Part shown: positions 8,259 through 17,417 of the stretch, piece after piece | Position numbering within the stretch: position 1 is the first letter of the stretch | Layout: the number at the start of each line of letters is the position of its first letter | Source: Sinorhizobium sojae CCBAU 05684 | GTDB taxonomy: Bacteria > Pseudomonadota > Alphaproteobacteria > Rhizobiales > Rhizobiaceae | DNA length: 64,000 bases | Reading direction: 5' to 3' | NCBI RefSeq assembly: GCF_002288525.1 | Contig: NZ_CP023067.1 | Coordinates: 1 to 64,000, forward strand | The notes under the pieces: generated by a model | What the model was told of the DNA's origin: nothing | The model's database searches: none | Seen by the model: only the letters and a program-made list of their open reading frames with translations | Program-made: the position numbers and the translations under genes

Positions 8259-9338
8259 ATGGTACAGCGCAACCCTGAAAAGAAGGGGATCGCATCGACG
8301 CTGGACGAACGCTCCGGCGAGATTTTCCGCCGCATCGTGGAGACTTATCTCGAAAGCGGCGAACCGCTCGGTTCACGCAATCTGTCGCGGCTTCTGCCGA
8401 TGTCGCTCTCGCCGGCTTCCGTGCGCAACGTCATGAGCGATCTCGAGGATCTCGGACTCATCTATTCGCCTCATGTCAGCGCCGGACGGCTGCCGACCCA
8501 GACGGGCTTACGCTTCTTCGTCGATGCCTTCATGCAGGTCGGCAGGCTCTCCCCGGAAGACCAAGCCTCGATCGAGCGGCAGGTGCGCCCGGGCGACCGC
8601 GACCAGCCGGTGGAGAGCCTGCTTACGGAAGCGAGCCAGATGCTCTCCGGCATGTCCCGCGGCGCTGGGCTCGTGATCACGACGAAGAGCGATCCGGTGC
8701 TGAAGCACGTCGAATTCATCCGCCTGGCGCCGACCAAGGCGCTCGCCGTCCTCGTCGGCGAGCACGACCAGGTGGAGAACCGGATCGTTGAACTGCCGGC
8801 CGGGATCACGAGCGCGCAACTCACCGAAGCCGCAAACTTCGTCAATGCCCATCTTGCCGGCCAGACCATCCCCGAATTGCGATCGCAGTTGGAAAAGCTC
8901 AAGGAGACGGTGCGCGGCGAGCTCGATGCGCTGTCGCAGGATCTGGTCGAACGCGGGCTGGCGATCTGGTCGGGCAGCGAGGGTGACGGTAAGCCGGCGC
9001 GCCTCATCGTGCGCGGGCGTGCCAATCTGCTCGAGGGTGTGGAAGGCGGCGAGGACATCGACCGGCTGCGCATGCTGTTCGACGACCTCGAAAAGAAGGA
9101 CAGCCTGATCGAACTGCTCGAGCTCGCCGAAAGCGGTCCGGGCGTGCGCATCTTCATAGGCTCGGAGAACAAGCTTTTCTCGCTTTCCGGATCGTCGCTG
9201 ATCGTCGCGCCCTATCGCGACGGAGACGACCGCATCGTCGGCGCGGTCGGCGTTATCGGGCCGACAAGGCTCAACTATTCGCGCATCGTCCCCATGGTGG
9301 ATTACACGGCGCAACTGATGTCGCGGCTGTCTCGCTGA
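8259..9338 (+). CDS. hrcA: Heat-inducible transcription repressor HrcA
   Basis: A 359-residue repressor of class I heat-shock genes that acts at CIRCE operators with GroEL as co-regulator. It has an N-terminal winged helix ([24 protein letters not shown] ... [17 protein letters not shown], read in parts) and a C-terminal ligand/dimer domain ([26 protein letters not shown], read in parts). I chose the ATG at 8259 because GGAG lies at 8251-8254; an in-frame ATG at 8238 would add 7 residues. No CIRCE repeat is visible upstream of it or of grpE, so its targets (usually groESL) are elsewhere. It is followed by grpE on the same strand. Confidence 0.95.
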   Translation: MVQRNPEKKGIASTLDERSGEIFRRIVETYLESGEPLGSRNLSRLLPMSLSPASVRNVMSDLEDLGLIYSPHVSAGRLPTQTGLRFFVDAFMQVGRLSPEDQASIERQVRPGDRDQPVESLLTEASQMLSGMSRGAGLVITTKSDPVLKHVEFIRLAPTKALAVLVGEHDQVENRIVELPAGITSAQLTEAANFVNAHLAGQTIPELRSQLEKLKETVRGELDALSQDLVERGLAIWSGSEGDGKPARLIVRGRANLLEGVEGGEDIDRLRMLFDDLEKKDSLIELLELAESGPGVRIFIGSENKLFSLSGSSLIVAPYRDGDDRIVGAVGVIGPTRLNYSRIVPMVDYTAQLMSRLSR

Positions 9339-9370
9339 ACCTGTGCGTTGCTCGATCAGCCAATTGGACC

Positions 9371-9399
9371 CTTGATTTTTCGGGCTCAAACCTCGATAT
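9371..9399 (+). promoter_or_regulatory. Weak candidate RpoH (sigma-32) promoter before grpE
   Basis: CTTGATT (9371-9377) and CCTCGATAT (9391-9399) are spaced 13 bases apart, similar to the E. coli heat-shock sigma pattern CTTGAAA / CCCCATNT but with mismatches in both boxes and a shorter gap than at the hsp20 promoter. Position just after hrcA and before grpE fits; the match itself is modest. Confidence 0.3.
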
Positions 9400-9454
9400 C
9401 GGCTTCGAACCCACTGCATCATCCTTAGACGGATTCTTGATTTGAGGACAAATC

Positions 9455-9547
9455 ATGCAGCGTTTCAGAACGTTCAAGCAGAGCGATTTCCGCTGGTTTG
9501 ATGATGCCGAAGAGATGACAAGAGAAGAAATTCGGAGAACGTCATGA
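9455..9547 (+). CDS. Possible 30-residue leader peptide overlapping the grpE start
   Basis: A short ORF starts at the ATG at 9455 with TGAGG (9443-9447) 7 bases upstream, a good ribosome binding site. It encodes 30 residues beginning [15 protein letters not shown], strongly charged and ending EEIRRTS. Its TGA (9545-9547) overlaps the grpE ATG (9544) as ATGA, the usual translational-coupling signature. GAGAAGAAATTCGGAG, the likely grpE ribosome binding region, lies inside it. I do not recognise a family. It could be a real microprotein, a leader controlling grpE translation, or chance. Confidence 0.45.
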   Translation: MQRFRTFKQSDFRWFDDAEEMTREEIRRTS

Positions 9548-10161
9548 CCGACGAAACGAACAAGTACGGATCTGGGGCCGAGGCGCCGGATGAAAACGTG
9601 AAGGCCGCTGAGCCGGAAGCGACGGAAAAACCGGAAGCAGCGGCCGCGCCAGATCCGCTGGAGCTCGCCAAGGCGGAGAATGCGGAGCTACGTGACAAGT
9701 ATCTTCGTCTTGCCGCCGAGATGGACAATCTGCGCAGGCGAACCGAGCGTGATGTCAGGGATGCCAAGTCCTATTCTGTCGCGGGCTTCGCGCGCGACAT
9801 GCTGGCCGTGTCCGACAATCTCCGCCGCGCCCTCGACGCCATTCCCGCGGATGCAAGGGAATCGGCGGATGCGGGCCTTGCCGCGCTGATCGAGGGCGTC
9901 GAGATGACCGAGCGCTCCATGCTGGCCGCGCTTGAGCGCCATGGCGTGAAGAGGCTCGATCCCACCGGGCAGAAGTTCGATCCGAATTTCCACCAGGCGA
10001 TGTTCGAGGTCCCCAATACCGAGGTTCCGAACAACACCGTCGTGCAGGTCGTCCAGGCGGGCTACACGATCGGCGAACGCGTGCTCCGTCCCGCAATGGT
10101 CGGCGTCGCCAAGGGCGGTCCGAAGGTGGCTCCGAGCGAAAACGAGACGCCGGCGGCCTAA
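9544..10161 (+). CDS. grpE: Nucleotide exchange factor GrpE
   Basis: A 205-residue dimeric co-chaperone that releases ADP from DnaK. The N-terminal 45 residues are acidic and low complexity ([17 protein letters not shown]). A long coiled coil follows (residues about 48-85, [27 protein letters not shown] read in parts). The C-terminal beta domain has the family signature near 140-185 ([13 protein letters not shown] ... [19 protein letters not shown]). dnaK and dnaJ are not in this window. The ATG overlaps the stop of a 30-codon ORF. A strong terminator follows 70 bases after the stop. Confidence 0.96.
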   Translation: MTDETNKYGSGAEAPDENVKAAEPEATEKPEAAAAPDPLELAKAENAELRDKYLRLAAEMDNLRRRTERDVRDAKSYSVAGFARDMLAVSDNLRRALDAIPADARESADAGLAALIEGVEMTERSMLAALERHGVKRLDPTGQKFDPNFHQAMFEVPNTEVPNNTVVQVVQAGYTIGERVLRPAMVGVAKGGPKVAPSENETPAA

Positions 10162-10231
10162 CGAAGGACGCATGACGCTGCAACGCGTGCTGGAAAGAGC
10201 GCGGCTGAAGGGCCAGACTTCAAGACTTCGA

Positions 10232-10264
10232 AGCGCCGCGCATCCCGGATGCGCGGCGCTTTTC
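10232..10264 (+). terminator. Rho-independent terminator of grpE
   Basis: A perfect 13-bp stem AGCGCCGCGCATC (10232-10244) / GATGCGCGGCGCT (10248-10260) with a 3-base loop and a trailing TTT. It is the strongest hairpin in this part of the window. Confidence 0.88.
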
Positions 10265-10416
10265 GTCTCATGCGTCGCAGTGCCTCGGGAGAGCCATGTC
10301 AGGGCGATGCGCGCTCAGCCCGCCTCATCCAATTGCGGAACGTCGGGAAGAGATTTGCCGCTATTGCCGCCAACGGGAGCGTGTTGGTCGCGGTACAGGC
10401 TTTGCCCGTGGCGGCC

Positions 10417-10881
10417 TCAGGCGGCGTGCGAGGTCGTGTCCTCGTTGAGAAGCGTGTAGATGGCGCTTGCGGAATCGCTCGCCCGCAGCCGTGTGACCAT
10501 GTCATGGTCGCGCAGCACGCGTGCAATGCGCGATAGCGCCTTCAGGTGGTCGGCGCCGGCGCCCTCCGGCGCAAGCAGCAGGAACACGAGATCGACGGGC
10601 TGGTCGTCGAGCGCCTCGAAATCGACCGGCGTCTCGAGCCGGGCGAAAATGCCGACGAGCGAGGAGAGATCGGCAAGCTTTCCATGCGGAATGGCGATGC
10701 CGTTGCCCACGCCCGTAGAGCCGAGCCGCTCCCGCTGCAGGATTACATCGAAAATTTCCCGCTCGGGAAGACCGGTGAGTTTGGATGCTTTGGCCGCCAA
10801 TTCCTGGAGGAGTTGCTTTTTCGAGTTGGCCCTCATGGCCGGGATGATCGCATTTTGATGCAGCAAGCCTGCCAATGCCAT
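10417..10881 (-). CDS. ptsN: PTS IIA-Ntr protein PtsN
   Basis: A 154-residue EIIA of the nitrogen-related phosphotransferase system, which takes phosphate from NPr and regulates potassium transport, metabolism and stress responses rather than moving sugar. The phosphorylated histidine is H66 in GIAIPHGK, and LLLAPEGAGADHLKALS is the typical later motif. It is the last gene of the minus-strand series lptC-lptA-lptB-rpoN-hpf-ptsN; linkage of ptsN to rpoN and hpf is conserved across Proteobacteria. 170 bases with a strong hairpin separate it from hpf, so it may have its own promoter. Confidence 0.95.
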   Translation of the reverse strand: MALAGLLHQNAIIPAMRANSKKQLLQELAAKASKLTGLPEREIFDVILQRERLGSTGVGNGIAIPHGKLADLSSLVGIFARLETPVDFEALDDQPVDLVFLLLAPEGAGADHLKALSRIARVLRDHDMVTRLRASDSASAIYTLLNEDTTSHAA

Positions 10882-11014
10882 TCTTCTGTCCTCATTCGCC
10901 GGTAGAGCCAGGCAACTTCATCACAAATGTGCAGCAATGGCTCTAACCATCTTTGTCCCGGCGGGTCCCATTCACAGAAAAGTAACTCTTTTCCACCACA
11001 CCGTCGGCGCTTTC

Positions 11015-11047
11015 GGCGGGAAGGCCGGTTCGCCCGGCCGTCCCGCC
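11015..11047 (-). terminator. Hairpin between hpf and ptsN
   Basis: GGCGGGA (11015-11021) pairs with TCCCGCC (11041-11047) and GGCCGG (11023-11028) with CCGGCC (11034-11039), with one mismatch between the two stems. It lies immediately after the hpf stop on the minus strand. There is no T tract, so it may be a pause, an RNA 3'-stabilising structure or a weak terminator. Confidence 0.4.
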
Positions 11048-11051
11048 CTGC

Positions 11052-11618
11052 TCATGCCTTGATATTGGCTGCGTCGATCCAGCCAATATTTCCATCGTTC
11101 CTGCGATAGACGATATTCAGGTCTTCCTTTCCGGGGCTGCGGAACATCAGCACCGGTTCGTCCGTCATATCGAGTGCCATGACGGCATTAGCGACGGTCA
11201 TCGTTCTCAGTTGCTTCATGCTTTCGGCAACGATCGTCGGCGCGTAGTCCTCGGGAACTTCCTCGTCTTCAAACGGCACCGAGTCCATCACCCGATAGGC
11301 AATCTCTGCCTGGCCGTTGCCGTTGTGGTGATCCTTGAGCTTACGCTTGTAGCGGCGAAGCCGTTTTTCGATGCGCTCCGAAGCCGCATCGAAAGCCGCC
11401 TGTGGCTCGTTCGCCTGGCCGTTCGCCTGCAATATCACGCCTGTATCGAGATGAAGTTTGCAGTCGGCGCTGAAGCGCGACCCGGATTTTTCCACAGTGA
11501 CCTGGCTCGAATATCCTCCGTCGAAATATTTGGTGACGGCCTGGCGTATCTGCTCGCCAATGCGCGAGCGAAACGAATCGCCTATTTCCATATGTTTTCC
11601 GGATACACGCACACTCAT
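11052..11618 (-). CDS. hpf: Ribosome hibernation promoting factor, long form (HPF)
   Basis: A 188-residue protein of the HPF/YfiA family, long form. The N-terminal domain (residues 1-105, MSVRVSGKHMEIGDSFRSRI ... AAFDAASERIEKRLRRYK) binds the 30S decoding centre. The C-terminal domain (about 130-188, VMALDMTDEPVLMFRSP) mediates 100S dimer formation. The ATG at 11618 has GAGAGGAAA just upstream and starts exactly at the conserved domain, so the in-frame extension to 11819 is rejected. It sits between rpoN and ptsN as in many Proteobacteria. 270 bases separate it from rpoN, enough for its own promoter. Confidence 0.95.
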   Translation of the reverse strand: MSVRVSGKHMEIGDSFRSRIGEQIRQAVTKYFDGGYSSQVTVEKSGSRFSADCKLHLDTGVILQANGQANEPQAAFDAASERIEKRLRRYKRKLKDHHNGNGQAEIAYRVMDSVPFEDEEVPEDYAPTIVAESMKQLRTMTVANAVMALDMTDEPVLMFRSPGKEDLNIVYRRNDGNIGWIDAANIKA

Positions 11619-11888
11619 GGAGTTTCCTCTCTCGTTCGTGAATTGCGTATCCAGTCTATTCCAACCGTCTTCGTCATCCAAGCATTTCAGCGAGCACGAT
11701 GGGCTTTCCGGAGTGCGGTTGGTGTTCTCCGGAAATTGCGGCGGCCTCATATCCGCTGCGACGCAGGGAGTCAATCGCGACCGCGAAAATAAACGGTGAA
11801 GGAGCGCTTGCGGTTCCATGTGTCGGTTGCAAATGACTGATTACTTTTGAGTACGATTTGGCGCCGAATGTAGTGCGTAATGCACGGG

Positions 11889-13448
11889 TCAGAAGCCGGC
11901 GGCCTTGGCGAGCGCGCGCTTTTCGCGCCGCCGCTGCACGGAAGAGGGGATATTCATCGACTCGCGATATTTGGCAACGGTCCGGCGCGCGATGTCCACG
12001 CCGGTCTTCTTGAGCAGATCGACGATATCGTCGTCCGAAAGCACGGCGTCGGCGCTTTCCTCGTTGATCATTGTGCGGATGCGATGGCGAACCGACTCCG
12101 CCGAGTGGGCGTCGCCGTTTTCCGCCGAACCGATGGAGACGGTGAAGAAATACTTCAATTCGAACAGGCCGCGCGGAGTCAGCACGTACTTGTTCGAGGT
12201 GACGCGACTCACCGTCGATTCATGCATCTTGATTGCGTCGGCGACTATCCTGAGGTTCATCGGCCGCAGGTGATCGACGCCGTTCAGAAGGAAAGAGTCC
12301 TGCTGCCGAACGATCTCGCTCGCCACCTTTATGATCGTCCGCGCTCGCTGGTCGAGGCTGCGCGTCAGCCAATTAGCGTTCTGCAGGCATTCGCTGAGAA
12401 AGGCCTGTTCGGCGCTGTTTTTCAGGCTTCCGCGCGAGATTTTGGCAAAATAGTCGTGATTTACGAGAACGCGCGGTAATGCGTCGGGATTGAGTTCGAC
12501 CAGCCAGCCGCCGTCAGGGGAGGCGCGCACGACGACATCAGGGATGATCGCTTCGGTGATGCCCGTCTCGAAGCCCGTGCCCGGCTTCGGGTCGAGTTTG
12601 CGGATTTCGGCGAGCATGTCGACGAGATCCTCCTCGTCGACCCCGCAGAGCTTCTTGAGGCTTGCGAAGTCGCGGCGCGCCAGAAGTTCGAGATTGGCGA
12701 TCAGCGCTTCCATGGCCGGATCGAGACGGTTGCGCGCCCGCAATTGGATGGCAAGGCATTCGCTGAGCGAACGCGCGAAGACGCCGGGCGGGTCCAGTTG
12801 CTGTAGCGCAAGAAGGACGCGTGTAACGTCCTCTGTCATTGCGCCGAGCCTCGTCGCAGTCTCTGCCAGATCGGCATGCAGATAGCCCGCTTCGTCGAGC
12901 TGGTCGATGAGATGCTGGGCGATCAGGCGGTCGCCGGGCGCGCTCAGCGCAAAAGGAAGCTGTTCGAGGAGGGTTTGCCGCAAAGTCGCCCGGCCCGCGA
13001 CGAAATCGTCAAGGTCGTATCCTTCGCCATTGTCGCCGTCGCCCGCCCCTGGCATCGATTTCCATTGGCCGAGCAGTTCCGGAGCGTCGGCGCGCTGCGC
13101 CACCGTGTCGTCTGGAAAAACATTGGCGAAATCGGAGTCGAGCTCGACGCTGAGCCTCTCGCTCGAGCGTGAGGTGGCGCTGTCGTAGAGGTCTGCCTGG
13201 CCCGTTGCTTCTTCTTCGAAACCGTCAGAGCGGTCGGCGGCAGGCGACGCGGCCTCGCCGCGGTCCTGGTCGACGAGCGCTTCCTCGCCGGCCTGAAATT
13301 CAAGCAGCGGATTCTTCTCGACTTCCTGGGCGATGAATTGCGTCAGCTCAAGATGCGTCATCTGAAGCAGTTGGATCGACTGCATCAGTTGCGGCGTCAT
13401 GACCAGCGACTGAGACTGCCGCAAATGTAGGCTGGCGGACAAGGCCAT
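11889..13448 (-). CDS. rpoN: RNA polymerase sigma-54 factor RpoN
   Basis: A 519-residue sigma-54 that directs RNA polymerase to -24/-12 promoters and needs bacterial enhancer-binding activators (NtrC, NifA, DctD in rhizobia). The Gln-rich activator-interacting region I is visible at residues 1-50 (LRQSQSLVMTPQLMQSIQLLQ, read in parts). An acidic region II follows, then the core-binding domain, and the RpoN box ARRTVAKYRESM lies near the C-terminus. It lies downstream of lptB with 143 bases between. It is required for nitrogen fixation and dicarboxylate transport in rhizobia by established knowledge; nothing in this window is itself a visible -24/-12 target. Confidence 0.97.
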   Translation of the reverse strand: MALSASLHLRQSQSLVMTPQLMQSIQLLQMTHLELTQFIAQEVEKNPLLEFQAGEEALVDQDRGEAASPAADRSDGFEEEATGQADLYDSATSRSSERLSVELDSDFANVFPDDTVAQRADAPELLGQWKSMPGAGDGDNGEGYDLDDFVAGRATLRQTLLEQLPFALSAPGDRLIAQHLIDQLDEAGYLHADLAETATRLGAMTEDVTRVLLALQQLDPPGVFARSLSECLAIQLRARNRLDPAMEALIANLELLARRDFASLKKLCGVDEEDLVDMLAEIRKLDPKPGTGFETGITEAIIPDVVVRASPDGGWLVELNPDALPRVLVNHDYFAKISRGSLKNSAEQAFLSECLQNANWLTRSLDQRARTIIKVASEIVRQQDSFLLNGVDHLRPMNLRIVADAIKMHESTVSRVTSNKYVLTPRGLFELKYFFTVSIGSAENGDAHSAESVRHRIRTMINEESADAVLSDDDIVDLLKKTGVDIARRTVAKYRESMNIPSSVQRRREKRALAKAAGF

Positions 13449-13591
13449 GCTGACGCGCTGCTCCCGTCAATTTTCCAGGGCCCATGTCTTCTCCGGACGG
13501 GCCATTATCGTTTGGCCCAAAAATTGCTTAATACTTGGATTTGGTCAAGCGCCGCGGCGCCTAGGGCGGCCGAAATCGTCGTCCGCGGGGA

Positions 13592-14404
13592 TCAGAGGCT
13601 GAAATTGTCGCCGAGATACAGCCTGCGCACGTCCGGATTGGTGACGATGTCGTTGGCCCGGCCATGCGTCAGCACTTCGCCCGCATGGATGATGTAAGCG
13701 CGGTCGATCAGCCCAAGCGTTTCCCGCACATTGTGGTCGGTGATGAGAACGCCGATGCCGCGCGAGGTGAGATGGCGCACAAGGGCCTGGATGTCGGCGA
13801 CCGAAATCGGATCGACGCCGGCGAAGGGCTCGTCGAGCAGCATGAAGGTCGGATCCGTCGCAAGCGCGCGGGCGATTTCCAGGCGCCGCCTTTCGCCGCC
13901 GGAAAGCGCAATCGCCGGCGATTTGCGCAGGTGCGTGATCGAAAATTCACCAAGTAGTTCGTCGAGCTTCTCCTCGCGGCGGTCGACATTCTTGTCATGG
14001 ACCTCGAGCACGGCGCGGATGTTCTCCTCGACCGTCAGCCCGCGAAAGATCGAAGCCTCCTGCGGCAGGTAGCCGACGCCAAGGCGCGCGCGGCGATACA
14101 TCGGCATGCTCGTGACGTTATTGCCGTTGATCTCGATCGAGCCTTCGTCGACGGGTACGAGCCCGGTTATCATGTAGAAGCACGTGGTCTTGCCAGCGCC
14201 GTTTGGCCCGAGCAGACCAACCGCCTCGCCGCGGCGCACGACGAGCGAAACGCCGTTGACGACACGGCGCGAGCGATAGGACTTGGTCAGGCCGCGGGCG
14301 ATCAGTGTGCCCTCATAGCGCGCCTTATCGACCGTCCGCGCAGCTACGGTTGCCGCCGACGGCTTCTTTGCCCGTTTGCGTTTGTGAAAAAAGGGGAACT
14401 GCAC
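13592..14404 (-). CDS. lptB: LPS export ABC transporter ATP-binding protein LptB
   Basis: A 270-residue ATPase powering LPS extraction with LptF and LptG. Walker A GPNGAGKTT at about 66-74, signature LSGGERRR, Walker B FMLLDEPFAG and the switch histidine in TDHNVRET are all present. A basic N-terminal tail of about 30 residues (HKRKRAKKPS) precedes the domain. No ATG exists before the domain. I chose the GTG at 14404, 13 bases after the lptA stop; the open frame continues to 14491 inside lptA, so the start is not certain. Probably translationally coupled to lptA. Confidence 0.93.
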   Translation of the reverse strand: MQFPFFHKRKRAKKPSAATVAARTVDKARYEGTLIARGLTKSYRSRRVVNGVSLVVRRGEAVGLLGPNGAGKTTCFYMITGLVPVDEGSIEINGNNVTSMPMYRRARLGVGYLPQEASIFRGLTVEENIRAVLEVHDKNVDRREEKLDELLGEFSITHLRKSPAIALSGGERRRLEIARALATDPTFMLLDEPFAGVDPISVADIQALVRHLTSRGIGVLITDHNVRETLGLIDRAYIIHAGEVLTHGRANDIVTNPDVRRLYLGDNFSL

Positions 14405-14417
14405 GAGCGGGTCTATA

Positions 14418-14981
14418 TCAATTCTGCTTGCGGGACTGCGGGTCGAGCTGAATCTGCACGCGGCCTCCGCAGGCCTCGAGCTGAGCCTCACCCGTATCCA
14501 TCTGCACGTTCAGCTGGCAGCCGACGAAGACGTTCTTACCCTCAGACAGCACCACTCGATCGCCCTTGAGCACCAGTTCTTGCGTCGTGAGGTTGACAGA
14601 GCCGCTGTCGCCCGTCGCCTGCTGCGTGCCGGAACTGAGAAATACGCGGTCGCTCACCTCGATCCGGTCTATATCGGCATTGCCGCTCGTGACAGTGGCA
14701 CCGCCTTCAGCCTTGTAGAAAACGGTCATGCTGCCGGCCTGCAGTGTCGTCGTGCCCTGAACGACCTTCACATTGCCGGTAAAGATCGCCTTGCTCTCCG
14801 GATCCTTGATCTCGAGCTTGTCACTCTCGATCTGGATCGGCTGGTCGTTGGACAGCTGCATGCCCCGCATCTGGCTGGACGTGGCCTGGGCAGCTGCGCC
14901 GGAGACGATCGCCAAGGCGCCGATGGCGGCAGCCGCGAGACCGGCGGAAAGCTTGAAGAAAACGGTAGATCTCGCCGACAT
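14418..14981 (-). CDS. lptA: LPS transport periplasmic protein LptA
   Basis: A 187-residue OstA-like protein that bridges LptC and LptD across the periplasm. It has an N-terminal signal peptide (residues 1-32: basic MSAR start, hydrophobic stretch, AAAQA cleavage region), then the LptA beta-jellyroll repeats (QPIQIESDKLEIKDPESKAIFTGNVKVVQG, read in parts). One late cysteine pair (VGCQL and EACGG) is present. It is 14 bases downstream of lptC and directly upstream of lptB, forming the conserved lptCAB block. Confidence 0.92.
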   Translation of the reverse strand: MSARSTVFFKLSAGLAAAAIGALAIVSGAAAQATSSQMRGMQLSNDQPIQIESDKLEIKDPESKAIFTGNVKVVQGTTTLQAGSMTVFYKAEGGATVTSGNADIDRIEVSDRVFLSSGTQQATGDSGSVNLTTQELVLKGDRVVLSEGKNVFVGCQLNVQMDTGEAQLEACGGRVQIQLDPQSRKQN

Positions 14982-14995
14982 GGGAGCACCCGGTC

Positions 14996-15667
14996 CTATT
15001 TATTTGCGTTCTTGCGGATGGCGCTGGGTTCGACGTTGACCCGTACCATGCCCTCGAATGTTACGATACGACCCTTATCTGTCATTCTCAGCGTCTGCGC
15101 AATGATCGATCCACCGTTCATGCTGATCGCGATCGGCCGTTTCGATTCCATCTCACCGGCATTGATGTCCAGATAGGCCGACTGGAAATCGGCATTGACG
15201 CCATTATTCAGGGAAATGGTGAAGGGTGCGTTCATGTCGAGCGTGTTCGCGCCCCGGTCGTATATGCCGCTTCTCGCGTCGACGGTCGCGATCAGCGTGT
15301 CGTTGACCGGCATGGCGGCGTGAATGTTCTGGAGCGTGATGAGATCCGGGTTCTCGATGTCCTGGAGCGCGCGCTGAGCCTTCATCGAATAGCTGATGCC
15401 CTGCTTGTTACGGCCGGAGATCGCCGGATTCTGCATGACGATCTTGCCGTCCTCTATCGTTGCGGTATCGAGCGTCAATTCCTCGGGCAGAAAAGCGCGC
15501 ACGAAGGAAACCGCCATGAAGATCAGGGCGATGGCACCGGCGAGGAGCGGCAGAACGATCTTCAGTCGCCGCACACGCGCGGAGTGCCGCGCCGCCGATG
15601 CATAGGCATCGCCGGTGGCTGCGCCCGAATTGCCGAAGATTTCGGGAAATCGCGCTTCGTTCAGCAT
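14996..15667 (-). CDS. lptC: LPS export system protein LptC
   Basis: A 223-residue bitopic inner-membrane protein that passes LPS from LptBFG to LptA. A short cytoplasmic N-terminus with an RHSARVRRLK stretch precedes one transmembrane helix (residues about 36-58, IVLPLLAGAIALIFMAVSFV). The periplasmic domain has the LptC/OstA-like fold (LDTATIEDGKIVMQNPAISG). First gene of the minus-strand run; 257 bases separate it from the divergent sppA and must hold both promoters. I see no strong hexamers there. Confidence 0.92.
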   Translation of the reverse strand: MLNEARFPEIFGNSGAATGDAYASAARHSARVRRLKIVLPLLAGAIALIFMAVSFVRAFLPEELTLDTATIEDGKIVMQNPAISGRNKQGISYSMKAQRALQDIENPDLITLQNIHAAMPVNDTLIATVDARSGIYDRGANTLDMNAPFTISLNNGVNADFQSAYLDINAGEMESKRPIAISMNGGSIIAQTLRMTDKGRIVTFEGMVRVNVEPSAIRKNANK

Positions 15668-15924
15668 GAAAGGCCGTCAAACTCCATTGGGTCTCGGCAA
15701 TGCCCCAGTGACCCGCTTTTATTCAGTGTCGTAAGTCACGGCGAATATGGTTCTTTTGTTGCTGTCCGGCAATGGAGCGACAAAAACTTTGAAACGCCGC
15801 GCGAAGCGCCGGCCGGGCTTGCAAGTGCCGCCGACAGCAGGCATCTAGCCTGTCGCGGTTCGCGCAGATAGCATGTTACTGAGGAAACTGACAGAACCCT
15901 TGCAGAGGAAATCGGGAGATAGAT

Positions 15925-16884
15925 ATGGACGAACTCGCCATCGCCGATCGCCGCCGCCTGCGACGAAAGCTGAGCTTCTGGCGCTGGGCGACCGCCATCG
16001 TTCTTCTGTTCGTCGGCTTTGCGCTGTTTACCTATTCCGGTCTGGGCGAGACGGGGGGGCGCGCCCGCGACCACGTGGCACGCGTTACCATAACGGGCGT
16101 CATCCAGGACGACCGGGAACTGGTCGAGCGTCTCGAGAGGATCGCCGACAGCAAATCCGCCAAGGCCCTGATCGTCACGATTTCATCGCCGGGCGGCACC
16201 ACCTATGGCGGTGAAGTGATCTACCGGGCCATCCGCAAGGTCGCGGCCAAAAAGCCGGTGGTCTCCGATCTCAGGACGCTGGCCGCTTCCGCCGGCTACA
16301 TGATCGCGCTCGCCGGCGATCGTATAGTCGCCGGCGAGACCTCGATCACCGGCTCGATCGGCGTCATCTTCCAATATCCGCAGATCATGGAGCTGATGGA
16401 CAAGCTCGGCGTATCGCTGGAGTCGATCAAATCACGTCCGCTCAAGGCCGAACCGTCTCCGTTCCATCCGCCGAGCGACGAGGCGAGGGCGATGATCCAG
16501 AGGATGATCAACGACAGCTACGACTGGTTCGTCGATCTGGTCGCCGAACGGCGCCAGCTGTCGCGACCGGAAGCGTTCGCGCTTGCGGATGGCCGCATAT
16601 TCACGGGCCGGCAGGCGCTTGAGTACAAGCTTGTCGACGAGATCGGCGGGGATGAAGAGATCAGGGCCTTCCTGGCCGAGCGCAAGGTGTCGGAGGATCT
16701 GCCCGTCGTCGATTGGCGAGCGCCGGGCGGCACCTTCTCGTTCGGGCTCGCGGGACTCGCCACCGATCTCCTCAAGATATTGGGATATGAGGCTTTTCCG
16801 GCGATGAACGGCCTCGAAAAGCTCGGCGGAGACAAGTTGTTTCTTGACGGTCTTGTTTCGGTTTGGCAGGTTGAAGCTCAATGA
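15925..16884 (+). CDS. sppA: Signal peptide peptidase SppA (serine protease, S49)
   Basis: A 319-residue membrane-anchored protease that degrades cleaved signal peptides. A single transmembrane helix spans residues about 20-38 after a basic start. The ClpP-like core contains ISSPGG near 87-91 and ASAGYMIA near 121-128. Ser122 and Lys169 (ESIKSRPLK) fit the Ser-Lys dyad of short-form SppA as in Bacillus; the assignment is by motif only. The ATG at 15925 has AATCGGGAGAT upstream. It is followed by ihfB, an association common in Alphaproteobacteria. Confidence 0.92.
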   Translation: MDELAIADRRRLRRKLSFWRWATAIVLLFVGFALFTYSGLGETGGRARDHVARVTITGVIQDDRELVERLERIADSKSAKALIVTISSPGGTTYGGEVIYRAIRKVAAKKPVVSDLRTLAASAGYMIALAGDRIVAGETSITGSIGVIFQYPQIMELMDKLGVSLESIKSRPLKAEPSPFHPPSDEARAMIQRMINDSYDWFVDLVAERRQLSRPEAFALADGRIFTGRQALEYKLVDEIGGDEEIRAFLAERKVSEDLPVVDWRAPGGTFSFGLAGLATDLLKILGYEAFPAMNGLEKLGGDKLFLDGLVSVWQVEAQ

Positions 16885-16995
16885 GGAAGGCGAAATATGC
16901 TGGCCTGCGCGAGGGGGGCTGTATCCCGCAGGTTGGACCGGGCCTTCGAACGGCACCAATCGGACAGAACAAGCAAAAAGACGAAGGGGGCGACA

Positions 16996-17298
16996 GTGAT
17001 CAAGTCAGAACTGGTGCAGATTGTGGCTGCGCGCAATCCGCATCTCTATCATCGCGACGTCGAAAACATCGTCAATGCGGTCCTCGACGAGATCACGGAT
17101 GCGCTTGCCGCCGGCAACCGCGTCGAGCTGCGCGGCTTCGGCGCTTTCTCGGTCAAGAACCGCCCGTCCCGTTCGGGCCGCAACCCGCGCACCGGCGATG
17201 CCGTTTTCGTCGAGGAAAAGTGGGTGCCCTTCTTCAAGACCGGCAAGGAGCTGCGCGAGCGGCTCAACCCCGGAATGAACGGCAAGGACGAGGCTTGA
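16996..17298 (+). CDS. ihfB: Integration host factor beta subunit
   Basis: A 100-residue DNA-bending protein of the HU/IHF family, partner of IhfA; needed for looping at sigma-54 promoters among others. The family motif [21 protein letters not shown] lies near residues 60-80, with the intercalating-proline arm. The start is a GTG at 16996 with AAGGGGG 6 bases upstream, matching the conserved first residues [11 protein letters not shown]; the ATG-less extension to 16897 is not supported. It lies 111 bases after sppA. Confidence 0.95.
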   Translation: MIKSELVQIVAARNPHLYHRDVENIVNAVLDEITDALAAGNRVELRGFGAFSVKNRPSRSGRNPRTGDAVFVEEKWVPFFKTGKELRERLNPGMNGKDEA

Positions 17299-17417
17299 CG
17301 AGCGATCCTGCGCGTCTTGCGTGTTAAGCAGCGCTCAAGAAGCGGGGCTGAGGCAAAACTGCGTGCCGCGGTCCGCCGGCATGCTCCATCTAATCGCAAT
17401 CGAGTCGGAGCGGGTGA

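Noticed and set aside
10927-11051. Small ORF between hpf and ptsN
   Set aside because: It lies over the GC-rich hairpin and has no conserved-looking sequence.
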